Assembly: GCF_025148785.1 (NCBI RefSeq)
Contig: NZ_CP102271.1
Span: forward strand, 2,482,001-2,546,000
Source of the DNA: Catenibacterium mitsuokai
Lineage (GTDB): Bacteria > Bacillota_I > Bacilli_A > Erysipelotrichales > Coprobacillaceae
Reading direction: 5' to 3'
Length of the DNA stretch: 64,000 nt
This document shows positions 28,301 through 36,577 of the stretch, piece by piece (within the stretch, counting starts at the first letter, position 1; each line of letters starts with the position of its first letter). The notes beneath the pieces were generated by a model. The model worked only from the letters and a program-made list of their open reading frames with translations, did no database searches and was not told the DNA's origin. A program made the translations under genes and the position numbers.

Positions 28301-29432
28301 CTACAACTGTATTAGGTACTTGGCTATCTGCAAGATAGTCTATTCCCATACGATACAGATTCATAGCTCCAATGCGGTCATCATTAGATTTATAACCACA
28401 TTTTTTGCAGGTAAACAGATGTATCTTCTTATTGCGGTTAGACTTTTCAACATGTCCACAGCAAGGGCAGCACTGACTTGTATAGCGAGGGTCTACCTTA
28501 ATAACAGAACACTGATTCTGTTTTGCTTTGTAGATTAGTTTTTGCTCAAGGTCATAGAAAGACCATGATACAGAAACATAACGACCTTTTGTCTTAACAC
28601 GTTCTGTAACATTACGAATACCTGACAAATCTTCCAATACAAAGAGAGTGTGCTTTGGGTTGTTTTCAACGAGTGCCTTCGATACCTGATGGTTAATATC
28701 CTGCATCCAACGGTTTTCTCGCTGACCGATAGCTTTTAGTCTTCGTCTTGAGGATGGCGTATGTCGCATTTGGAGTTCTTTACGAAGCTTGGAATAGTTA
28801 GCACGTTTCTGTTTAATAGCTTTGCCACTAACAAATCCAGACTTATGTTTGCTGTCATAAGTTGCAACAACAAAGTTAATACCTCTGTCAATACCTACAA
28901 CATTACAGATGTCAGAAATATTACTTTCTTCAACCTCATAGGTAACTGGTATATGCAGATAGTATTTACCATGTTTATTTACAAGTTTGGCAGTACCAAA
29001 CTTGTAAACAGAATGGTTAAAATACTTAGACATACCCTCAGCAAAATAAGATAACTTCACACGACCATTAAGAGTATTGATTGAAAAACGGTTTTGTGTT
29101 AAGGAATAATCTCTGTTCCAAACCAGGTCGTACTGAGGCTTTTTGAACGATGTTTTAATCCACTCATTCTGATTTTCAAGAATGGTCTTATATCTGGCGA
29201 TAACAGTCTTCAAAACAGACTGAGCCATCTGCGACTTAAGGTTAAACTTTTCTCGTAAAGTAGAATACAAAGCCTTATTAAGTGAAAACTGCTTTAAATC
29301 ATGAGTGCGGAATACATACTCTGAAACATAATTACAGGCATTACGATAAACAGACATAGTTTCATCAAGCAAGACCTTATCTGCTTCAGCTGCGATTATT
29401 TGAATTTTGGCTGTAATATTCATCTGTTCCAT
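28293..29432 (-). CDS. tnpB: TnpB RNA-guided nuclease
   Basis: The 379-residue protein has a RuvC core with the three acidic positions visible: Asp in GIDRGI, Glu in FVLEDLSGIRN and Asp in NDDRIGAMNLY. A four-cysteine zinc finger (CCPCCG ... CKKCG) lies between the last two. TnpB cuts DNA specified by the omega RNA and promotes retention of the element. All parts appear intact. AAAGGAG precedes the ATG. Confidence 0.93.
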   Translation of the reverse strand: MEQMNITAKIQIIAAEADKVLLDETMSVYRNACNYVSEYVFRTHDLKQFSLNKALYSTLREKFNLKSQMAQSVLKTVIARYKTILENQNEWIKTSFKKPQYDLVWNRDYSLTQNRFSINTLNGRVKLSYFAEGMSKYFNHSVYKFGTAKLVNKHGKYYLHIPVTYEVEESNISDICNVVGIDRGINFVVATYDSKHKSGFVSGKAIKQKRANYSKLRKELQMRHTPSSRRRLKAIGQRENRWMQDINHQVSKALVENNPKHTLFVLEDLSGIRNVTERVKTKGRYVSVSWSFYDLEQKLIYKAKQNQCSVIKVDPRYTSQCCPCCGHVEKSNRNKKIHLFTCKKCGYKSNDDRIGAMNLYRMGIDYLADSQVPNTVVAE

Positions 29433-29510
29433 AAATGCACTCCTTTCATAGATATTTCACTATATATATTATATAATATATACGTGATAATCAATCTTTT
29501 GAGGTAAACT

Positions 29511-29915
29511 GTGGATAATAGATACAATCGTCATAAGAGTCGAAAATACAGCCTTAAAGTACATATAGTTCTAGTAACCAAATACCGCAAACAATTACTC
29601 AAAGATTATATCGCCGATGATGTTAAACAAAAGATTTTCGATATAGCCAATACTCGTGGCTACGAAATTATTGCGATAGAAACTGACAAAGACCATATAC
29701 ATTTCATATTAAGTTACGATACAACAGATAGAGTCTGCAATATTGTCAAAATTACAAAGCAGGCAACAACATACCACTTATGGCAAAAGTATAGTTCGAT
29801 CTTATCAAAACAGTATTGGAGGGAAAAAACATTTTGGTCAGATAGTTATTTTGATTGTAGCGTTGGAGGAGTGTCATCAGCAACTATAAAAAAATATATT
29901 GAAAGTCAGGGATAA
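29511..29915 (+). CDS. tnpA: IS200/IS605 TnpA transposase
   Basis: The 134-residue Y1 HUH transposase has the metal-binding HIH (DKDHIHFILS) and the catalytic tyrosine in IKKYIESQG near the C-terminus. It excises and inserts the element as single-stranded DNA. The start is a GTG preceded by TGAGG. Length is normal, so the element may be active. Confidence 0.93.
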   Translation: MDNRYNRHKSRKYSLKVHIVLVTKYRKQLLKDYIADDVKQKIFDIANTRGYEIIAIETDKDHIHFILSYDTTDRVCNIVKITKQATTYHLWQKYSSILSKQYWREKTFWSDSYFDCSVGGVSSATIKKYIESQG

Positions 29916-29993
29916 TAGATAACGATTTACAAGGCTCCTCCCACCACCTATTGGCAGTGGGTTTCCGCCTATGACAAACGAAAGGATTTATTT

Positions 29994-31028
29994 ATGAAAA
30001 CATTTTATGTGGCAAGTTATGGTAAAGGTAACGATAAAGGAATCTATATCGTTTCTTTTAATGAAGAAACATTGGAATTAAAGAAAATACAACAGATATT
30101 AACTCAAGATTTTCCATCATATCTGATTGCGAAGAATAAAGAACTTTATGTATCTTATAAGAATGCAAGATCTAATAATGAAGGTGGAGGACTAGGAAGT
30201 TTTAGTATTCATAAGAATGAATTGATTCTTAATAATAACTATTCTTCTTCTGGTAGAAGTTATACACATTTATGTATCTCTGATGATAATAAGTATATCT
30301 TTGCTGCAAACTATCATGTTGGTGCAACAGCTGCTTATAAACTAGAAAATTATCGTATTGATCATAAGATTGGTGCTGTGAGACATACTGGTATGGGGCC
30401 TGATTTATTAAAGAGACAGACTGCACCTCATGTACATAATGTTGGTTTTACACCTGACAGACGTTTCTTATATGCTGTAGATTTAGGTGCTGATAAGATT
30501 GTGATGTACAATTATAAAGATGGTGTTCTTAAAGAGAATACAGATTATACAGTAAATGTTGTACCTGGTTCTGGTCCTAGACATTTGATTTTCTCACAGG
30601 ATGGGCATTATGGTTATCTCATTAATGAGATTGCGAATAAGATCATGGTCTTTAAGTATAATGAGGGGCGTATGAGTTTAGTTCAGGCTATTCATTGTAT
30701 TCCACGTCATTTTAAGGGATTTAATGCAGCTGCCGCCATTCATCTCACAAAGAGTGGAGAACATCTACTTATTTCTAATAGAGGTCATAATTCTATTGCC
30801 TTATATAGAGTCAATAAAGAGAATGGTAAGATTTCTTTACTTTATATGGTACATACTGGTAAAGAACCTAGAGACTTTAATATTATTGATGATAAGTATG
30901 TTATTGTAGGTGCACAGGAAGATAATAAGCTTCAGGTACTTACTTTTGATGAAGAGAATGAAAAGCTATTGATGACAGATTCTGAATTAGAGATTCCTGC
31001 ACCTGTATGCGTATGTGTTGAAGATTGA
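29994..31028 (+). CDS. beta-propeller lactonase (6-phosphogluconolactonase family)
   Basis: The 344-residue protein belongs to the YbhE/Pgl lactonase family (seven-bladed propeller). Family segments are APHVHNVGFTPD, VDLGADKI, GSGPRHLIF and GKEPRDFNI. It probably hydrolyses 6-phosphogluconolactone, but the family contains other lactonases and muconate-type enzymes. It starts 22 bases after the IS605 end with an AAAGGA ribosome binding site, so its transcription may depend on the element. Confidence 0.82.
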   Translation: MKTFYVASYGKGNDKGIYIVSFNEETLELKKIQQILTQDFPSYLIAKNKELYVSYKNARSNNEGGGLGSFSIHKNELILNNNYSSSGRSYTHLCISDDNKYIFAANYHVGATAAYKLENYRIDHKIGAVRHTGMGPDLLKRQTAPHVHNVGFTPDRRFLYAVDLGADKIVMYNYKDGVLKENTDYTVNVVPGSGPRHLIFSQDGHYGYLINEIANKIMVFKYNEGRMSLVQAIHCIPRHFKGFNAAAAIHLTKSGEHLLISNRGHNSIALYRVNKENGKISLLYMVHTGKEPRDFNIIDDKYVIVGAQEDNKLQVLTFDEENEKLLMTDSELEIPAPVCVCVED

Positions 31029-31048
31029 GCTTAGCTCAATCTTTTTTT
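31023..31048 (+). terminator. terminator after the lactonase gene
   Basis: An 8-bp stem GATTGAGC/GCTCAATC is followed by TTTTTTT. Confidence 0.88.
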
Positions 31049-31102
31049 ATATCATTAAGTAATTTAAAGATTCTTTGAGAATAAATATATAGGAGGTCCC
31101 AT

Positions 31103-31285
31103 ATGGAAGAATTGATGAGAAATTTATATTTATTCTTAACAGAAGCAGAGAGAGGTGATGTATTAAGAATACATGTGACTGAAACAGATGAATGTTATGA
31201 ATTTAGTTATGATGAAGTTATGGATATTGTATTCCATAATAGAATTCCAGAAAGGTTTAAAAAAGAAGTAGGTCCTACTAATTAG
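31103..31285 (+). CDS. small acidic protein of unknown function
   Basis: The 60-residue acidic protein (motif FLTEAERGDVLRIHVTE) is preceded by a perfect AGGAGG eight bases before its ATG. It lies alone between two terminators and convergent to noc. I do not recognise a family. No membrane segment or cysteine motif is seen. Confidence 0.6.
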   Translation: MEELMRNLYLFLTEAERGDVLRIHVTETDECYEFSYDEVMDIVFHNRIPERFKKEVGPTN

Positions 31286-31294
31286 GATCTACTT
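31266..31294. terminator. bidirectional terminator between the small gene and noc
   Basis: The stem AAGTAG(g)TCCTA/TAGGA(t)CTACTT is followed on the minus strand by CTTTTTT and on the plus strand by CTTTA, so it serves noc best. Confidence 0.75.
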
Positions 31295-32098
31295 CTTTAC
31301 TTTTATGGTAATGATGACTTCATCATCTGTTTCATCGATGTTTTCTTCTACATCAGTCCCAGCATCAGTGACCATCTTCACTGCCTGATTGATTGTGTTG
31401 AGTGCGATTTTAACACTTTTAGAGAATGTACGTACACGTGGTTTTTCTTTTTTAGGTGTTAATAGTTTCGCAATTCTTTTTTCCGTTTCATCGACAGTCA
31501 AGTTATGTTCAAGAATCTCCTTCAACATATTATTCTGTTGTGCTGTATCTTCTAGCTTTAATAAAGCACGGGCATGTCTTTCAGAGATTTCTTTTTTCTT
31601 AACTGATTCCTGTACTGTCATAGGAAGCTTTAAGAGTCTAAGTTTATTGGCCACTGTAGACTGCTTCTTACCTACTTTTTCAGCGAGCTGGGCTTGTGTT
31701 AAGCCCTGTGTATCTAGAATCTGCTGATAAGCTAAGGCTTCTTCTATTGCTGAAAGATTTTCTCTTTGAATATTTTCTACTAATGCAGCGTTAGCTGTCT
31801 GATTGTCATCGAGTTCCTGAATGATACATGGCACTTCTGTAATACCTGCTAGTTTACAAGCACGGTATCTTCTTTCCCCTACAACAATCTGATATTTACC
31901 TTCATATTCTCTGACTACGATAGGCTGTAAGAGACCATTCTGCATAATAGATTCAGCGAGTTCCTGGATCTTCTCATCTTCAAAATGAGTTCTTGGCTGT
32001 TCCTTATTCGCAACAATATCATTGATATCTAAGAAACAATAAGCATCTTTAATAACGTTCCTTTTCTTTCTATAAAGGCTTCTTCTTAATTTGTCCAT
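31289..32098 (-). CDS. noc: ParB-family nucleoid occlusion protein Noc
   Basis: The 269-residue protein has the ParB N-terminal CTPase motifs (QPRTHFEDEKIQEL, VGERRYRACKLAG, ENIQRENLSAIEEA) and a helix-turn-helix (LTQAQLAEKVGKKQSTVANKL). The HTH tail ISERHARALLKL and location directly after rsmG indicate Noc rather than Spo0J. Noc binds dispersed sites and blocks division over the chromosome. It overlaps rsmG by 29 bases. Confidence 0.85.
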   Translation of the reverse strand: MDKLRRSLYRKKRNVIKDAYCFLDINDIVANKEQPRTHFEDEKIQELAESIMQNGLLQPIVVREYEGKYQIVVGERRYRACKLAGITEVPCIIQELDDNQTANAALVENIQRENLSAIEEALAYQQILDTQGLTQAQLAEKVGKKQSTVANKLRLLKLPMTVQESVKKKEISERHARALLKLEDTAQQNNMLKEILEHNLTVDETEKRIAKLLTPKKEKPRVRTFSKSVKIALNTINQAVKMVTDAGTDVEENIDETDDEVIITIKVKK

Positions 32099-32774
32099 AG
32101 TTTCTTGGGTACTTTGCAGGTGTTGATTTCACTTTCTTGATCACGATGTTATGACGATGATCATTCTGATCACTTAAAGTAAAAGTAAAATCATCCATCA
32201 CTTCTCCTCCAAGTACCTTTATGCCTCCCTTCGCATCTTTTAATTCTTCAGGGGCTTTGAGTCCTTTTAATGAAAGGAAGTAACCATCTTTCTTCACTAA
32301 TGGGAGACAAAGTTCATCTAAGATATTTAATCTTGCAACTGCACGTGCCATGACAATATCAAATGATTCACGATGATCTTTACAGAAATCTTCAGCACGT
32401 GATGCAACTGCTTGAATATGATCTAATTCTAATTCTTTAAATAAGTGATTCAAGAATGTGATTCTCTTATTCAAAGAATCTACAATAGTGACATTTAATT
32501 CTGGATAAACGATTTTAAGTGGAACTGAAGGGAATCCAGCACCTGCACCTACATCACAGATTGTTTGATTAGAGAATGGGAAATCAAACGCAATTGTAAG
32601 AGAATCATAGAAGTGTTTTAAATAAACACCTTCTCTATCTGTAATAGCGGTTAAATTCATCTTCTCATTCCATTCTACGAGTATTTCATAATACTTTTCA
32701 AACTGTTCAATCTGTTTCTCTGAAAGCACAATGCCTTTTTCTTCTAAGCTCACAATAAATTCTTGTTGTGTCAT
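32070..32774 (-). CDS. rsmG: 16S rRNA (guanine-527-N7)-methyltransferase
   Basis: The 234-residue SAM-dependent methyltransferase has motif I DVGAGAGFPSVPLKI and the family segment VMARAVARLNILDELCLPLV. It methylates G527 of 16S rRNA. It lies one base after mnmG and overlaps noc, the conserved mnmG-rsmG-noc order usually found near the replication origin in Firmicutes. Confidence 0.95.
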   Translation of the reverse strand: MTQQEFIVSLEEKGIVLSEKQIEQFEKYYEILVEWNEKMNLTAITDREGVYLKHFYDSLTIAFDFPFSNQTICDVGAGAGFPSVPLKIVYPELNVTIVDSLNKRITFLNHLFKELELDHIQAVASRAEDFCKDHRESFDIVMARAVARLNILDELCLPLVKKDGYFLSLKGLKAPEELKDAKGGIKVLGGEVMDDFTFTLSDQNDHRHNIVIKKVKSTPAKYPRNYGQIKKKPL

Positions 32775-32775
32775 A

Positions 32776-34635
32776 TTAATCTCCGTATTGTGTTTTTAAG
32801 TGAATAAGTAAAACAGAAATATCTGCAGGATTAATACCAGAAATACGTGTTGCCTGACCAATAGTTACAGGTCTGACCTTCTTTAGTTTCTGTCTTGCTT
32901 CTAATGATAAGTTTAATACATCATCATAGTCTAAGTCAGCAGGAATCTGCTTTTCTTCCATATTCTTTACTTTTTCTACTTGTCTTAATGTTTTTTCAAT
33001 ATATCCCTTATATTTAATAAGAATAGTGACTCTTCTCATTTCTTCTTCAGTTAAGTCAACATGTTCAATATAAGGTAATAAGTCTTCATAGACTAATTCT
33101 GGTCTTTGAAGAATGGCACGGGCAGTTACACCTTCTTTTAAACGTGTTGAGCCCTTCTCTTCTAAGAGGTCATTGATTTCACTCTTAGGTGAGAAATGAA
33201 TGGTATCTAGACGTTCTATTTCAGCATGGATACGATTCATTTTATCTAGATAAAGTGAATAGACTTCATCATTTACAAGACCTGCATCATGGCCATATTT
33301 TCTTAATCTTTCATCCGCATTATCATGTCTTAATAATAATCTATATTCAGCACGACTTGTTAACATACGATATGGTTCTTTAGTACCTTTAGTCACTAAG
33401 TCATCAATGAGTACACCAATATAAGCTTCATCACGTTTCAAGATTAAAGGTTTATTCCCCTTTACCTTCTTAGACGCATTAATACCGGCAATAAGACCCT
33501 GACCTGCTGCTTCTTCATAACCTGAAGTACCATTGATCTGACCTGCAGTAAAGAGATTCTTTAAGACCTTTGTTTCTAGACTAGGCCATAACTGTAATGG
33601 ATCAATTGCATCATATTCAATCGCATATGCATATTTTAAAATAGTACAGTTTTCAAGTCCTGGTAATGAATGCACCATCTTTTCCTGAATATCATGAGGC
33701 ATTGATGTAGAGAATCCCTGTACATAGATTGTATTCATTTCCTTAGATTCTGGTTCTAGGAAGATCTGATGTCTTTCCTTATCCGCAAACTTAACAACCT
33801 TATCTTCAATAGATGGACAATAACGTGGTCCAATACCTTTAATAAGTCCTGAGAACATCGCACATTTATCTAGATTATCTCTAATAAGTTTATGTGTCTG
33901 GGCCGTTGTATATGTTAAGTAACATACAGTCTGATCTTCTACTGGTGTGAAATGTGTTGTTTCATATGAGAATGAAAGTTTCGCATCTGTACCAGGCTGT
34001 ACTGTTGTTTTTGAATAATCAATAGAATTGATTTCTACACGAGGTGGTGTACCTGTCTTTAATCTTTGGATTCTAAATCCATAATCCTTTAACTTACTTG
34101 ATAAATATAAGCTTTCCTTCTGTTTATCTGGTCCACTAGGAGTCTTAGAATGACCGACAAGGACTTCAGCCTTTAAATAAGTTCCTGTAGTAAGAATTGT
34201 AGTATGAGATTCATAGCGTGTACCATCTGCAAGGATAACACCCTTACACTCATCACCTTCTACAATCAAATCCTCTACCATTGCTTCTACAATATCAAGA
34301 TTTTCTTGTTCCTTTAATACTTTCTGCATATAGCGTGGATAAGCTTTCTTATCTGCCTGTGCACGAAGAGACTGAACACCTGGTCCTTTTGCAGTATTCA
34401 ACATCTTCATCTGAAGGTAAGTCGCATCTGTAGTTTTACCCATCTGTCCCCCAAGTGCATCTATTTCTCTTACAATAATGCCCTTTGCAGGTCCTCCAAT
34501 GGATGTATTACAAGGCATGCTTCCTGCATTAGAGAAGTTGCTTGTAATAAGTAATGTTTTATTTCCTGTTCTTGCACCAGCAAGACATGCTTCAATACCT
34601 GCATGGCCAGCACCTACAACTATAATATCGTACAC
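32776..34635 (-). CDS. mnmG: tRNA uridine-5-carboxymethylaminomethyl modification enzyme MnmG
   Basis: The 619-residue FAD enzyme works with MnmE to modify U34 of several tRNAs. The dinucleotide motif VGAGHAGIEACLAGARTG opens the protein. NTSIGGPAKGIIVREIDALG and the family block TSRAEYRLLLRHDNAD follow. The start is a GTG preceded by AGGAAGG. mnmE is not adjacent in this window. Confidence 0.96.
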   Translation of the reverse strand: MYDIIVVGAGHAGIEACLAGARTGNKTLLITSNFSNAGSMPCNTSIGGPAKGIIVREIDALGGQMGKTTDATYLQMKMLNTAKGPGVQSLRAQADKKAYPRYMQKVLKEQENLDIVEAMVEDLIVEGDECKGVILADGTRYESHTTILTTGTYLKAEVLVGHSKTPSGPDKQKESLYLSSKLKDYGFRIQRLKTGTPPRVEINSIDYSKTTVQPGTDAKLSFSYETTHFTPVEDQTVCYLTYTTAQTHKLIRDNLDKCAMFSGLIKGIGPRYCPSIEDKVVKFADKERHQIFLEPESKEMNTIYVQGFSTSMPHDIQEKMVHSLPGLENCTILKYAYAIEYDAIDPLQLWPSLETKVLKNLFTAGQINGTSGYEEAAGQGLIAGINASKKVKGNKPLILKRDEAYIGVLIDDLVTKGTKEPYRMLTSRAEYRLLLRHDNADERLRKYGHDAGLVNDEVYSLYLDKMNRIHAEIERLDTIHFSPKSEINDLLEEKGSTRLKEGVTARAILQRPELVYEDLLPYIEHVDLTEEEMRRVTILIKYKGYIEKTLRQVEKVKNMEEKQIPADLDYDDVLNLSLEARQKLKKVRPVTIGQATRISGINPADISVLLIHLKTQYGD

Positions 34636-34780
34636 TATTAACGACCTTCCTTTCTTATTTAATACGTGTTTATATTAACACATCAATTCGCGTTTGTCAT
34701 TATACCACAAATGCATTATTATGGTGTAAAATTCAATCAAAAATGTTGGTGGTATGATATAATGAAAACGGTGATGAACA

Positions 34781-35161
34781 ATGAAAGAAAGAGATATTTT
34801 AAAGATCTATAATAATTATTGTATCATTGGGATGAGTCCTGATTCTGAGAAGTATAGTTATCAAATATATCAGTGCTTAAAGAATGCAGGTAAGCATGTC
34901 TATGGTATATCTCCTAAATATGACACAATAGACAATGACAAGATGTATACATCTCTTCTAGATATACAATATCCTGTAGATGTTGTTGTTTTTGTCGTCA
35001 AGAAAGCAATTGGTATGACTTATATAAGAGATATGAGGGAGCTGGGTATTAAGTATGCCTGGATGCAGCCAGGGACTTATGATGAAGATTTACTTCATGC
35101 TTTTCATGACCAGGGAATAGAAACAATAGAAAATTGTGTATTACAAGTCATGAATAGTTAA
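34781..35161 (+). CDS. CoA-binding domain protein
   Basis: The 126-residue Rossmann-type protein resembles the CoA_binding_2/YccU family: CIIGMSPDSEKYSYQIYQ at the N-terminus, VVVFVVKK in the middle, and MQPGTYDEDLLHAFHDQGIE near the end. The biochemical role of this family is unclear. Its last 21 bases overlap the convergent gene that follows. Confidence 0.78.
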   Translation: MKERDILKIYNNYCIIGMSPDSEKYSYQIYQCLKNAGKHVYGISPKYDTIDNDKMYTSLLDIQYPVDVVVFVVKKAIGMTYIRDMRELGIKYAWMQPGTYDEDLLHAFHDQGIETIENCVLQVMNS

Positions 35162-35770
35162 ATCAAATATAGATTCATGTAATGGGAAGGTGATATCGAC
35201 TTGGATATCATCTTTTTTAGTATCTTTAAAATCGACTGGACCTAATGTTTCTTTTCTATCTGATATCACTTGATAACCAAAATCATATTGTTGTGATAAA
35301 GAAAATCCAATAGAACTCATAATGACAGGATCTCCATGTAATTGAATCATCTGCTCTGTCTGTAATCTAAAGAAGTTCTGATAAGGAATCTGGTCAATGC
35401 CAGTTTCTAATGCCTGTTCAACAGCCATAAAGAAATAAGAAGAGAACTTCCCATAAGGGAATCCTACGACATAAGGTGTGCCATACTTCTCTTTTAATAA
35501 TTCAGCAATCTTTAATCCTTTGACTGATACTACAATATTTACATCTGCATAACCGGCCATATCAAGGGATGTATCATGATATAAGAAAGTTGTAAGGACA
35601 TTGTATTTCTGTTCAGTAAAGTAATCCTTTAATATTTCATAAACTTCTTCATCAAATAAATCAGGTGTTAAACCTAATAGATTAATAGAAGTCACAGGCA
35701 TTTGTAAGTTATATTGAATATCTGGTAATTGATCTACTAATGTGCATAATTCTTCTTCTGTATAATTCAT
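35141..35770 (-). CDS. half-length nitrogenase-component-1-like protein
   Basis: The 209-residue protein reads like the C-terminal half of the nitrogenase component 1/oxidoreductase superfamily: NLLGLTPDLFDEEVYEILKD, then ADVNIVVSVKGLKIAELL and EKYGTPYVVGFPYGKF. Full members have 400 or more residues and cluster-binding cysteines in the N-terminal half, which is absent here. A GAGGT ribosome binding site precedes the ATG, so the short form is probably deliberate or long adapted. No nif-like partner is nearby. The assignment rests on pattern only. Confidence 0.5.
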   Translation of the reverse strand: MNYTEEELCTLVDQLPDIQYNLQMPVTSINLLGLTPDLFDEEVYEILKDYFTEQKYNVLTTFLYHDTSLDMAGYADVNIVVSVKGLKIAELLKEKYGTPYVVGFPYGKFSSYFFMAVEQALETGIDQIPYQNFFRLQTEQMIQLHGDPVIMSSIGFSLSQQYDFGYQVISDRKETLGPVDFKDTKKDDIQVDITFPLHESIFDLTIHDL

Positions 35771-35812
35771 ATATGTACCTCATTTTTTCTTCATTATATC
35801 ATAGTTTTTAGT

Positions 35813-35848
35813 TTGCACGAACTAACTATTCGATTATAATATAGTTAG
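35813..35848 (+). promoter_or_regulatory. promoter with dyad operator for the ABC exporter operon
   Basis: TTGCAC and TATAAT are 16 bases apart. A perfect 8-bp dyad, CTAACTAT at 822-829 and ATAGTTAG at 841-848 (plus 35,000), straddles the -10 box, as for TetR-type repressors. No TetR gene is adjacent. Confidence 0.65.
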
Positions 35849-35874
35849 GTAATACTAACACAGGAGGAGATGTT

Positions 35875-36576
35875 ATGAATTTTTTAGAGATTAAGGGGTT
35901 AAAGAAGTCTTTTGGACAGGGAGAGAGTCATATTGATGTATTAAAGGGGATTGATATGACTATTAATCAAGGGGAATTTTGTGTACTACTTGGTCCTTCT
36001 GGTTCTGGTAAATCTACACTACTTAATATTATTGGGGGTATTGATAGTTTAGATGAGGGAGAACTTATTATTAATAAACATCGTTTAAAGACAATGAAAG
36101 AGAAGGAATTAAGTCAATATAGACGTGATCATTTAGGTTATATATTTCAAATGTATAATTTAATTCCTAACTTAACAGTGAGAGAGAATATCGAAGTAGG
36201 TGCTTATTTAAGTAAGAAGCCTTTGGATATTGATGATTTATTACATACTCTTGGTTTATATGAGCATCAAAATAAATTACCTAATCAATTATCAGGTGGA
36301 CAGCAGCAACGTACTGCAATTGGACGTGCAGTCATAAAGAATCCAGATATACTTCTTTGTGATGAACCGACTGGCGCACTCGATTATCGTACTTCACAGG
36401 ATATATTACAGTTGATCTGTGATATTAATGAAAGATTTGGAAATACAATCATCATGGTCACACATAATGAATCTATTAAGTATATTGCGAATCATATCTT
36501 TGTATTACATGATGGAAGAATTAAAGAAGACTATATCAATACAAATCGTAAACGAGTGAATGAGGTGGATTGGTAA
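35875..36576 (+). CDS. ABC transporter ATPase, MacB/LolD type
   Basis: The 233-residue ATPase has Walker A GPSGSGKST, signature LSGGQQQR and Walker B LLCDEPTGALD. It belongs to the family that powers FtsX/MacB-like permeases. A strong AGGAGG lies before the ATG. The permease gene follows after one base and a lipoprotein gene after that, so the set is a three-gene efflux or lipoprotein-handling unit. Confidence 0.92.
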   Translation: MNFLEIKGLKKSFGQGESHIDVLKGIDMTINQGEFCVLLGPSGSGKSTLLNIIGGIDSLDEGELIINKHRLKTMKEKELSQYRRDHLGYIFQMYNLIPNLTVRENIEVGAYLSKKPLDIDDLLHTLGLYEHQNKLPNQLSGGQQQRTAIGRAVIKNPDILLCDEPTGALDYRTSQDILQLICDINERFGNTIIMVTHNESIKYIANHIFVLHDGRIKEDYINTNRKRVNEVDW

Positions 36577-36577
36577 T

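Larger units (their letters stand above)
28145..29972. mobile_element. IS605-type element with divergent tnpA and tnpB
   Basis: tnpB (minus) and tnpA (plus) face outward and are flanked by imperfect palindromes: a hairpin around 28154-28175 (CCCA...TGGG with CGACCT/AGGTC inside) and one near 29940-29962 (CCCAC...GTGGG). No target duplication is expected for this family. Exact ends are estimated. It sits between the Lrp gene and the lactonase gene, probably separating the latter from its original promoter. Confidence 0.85.
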
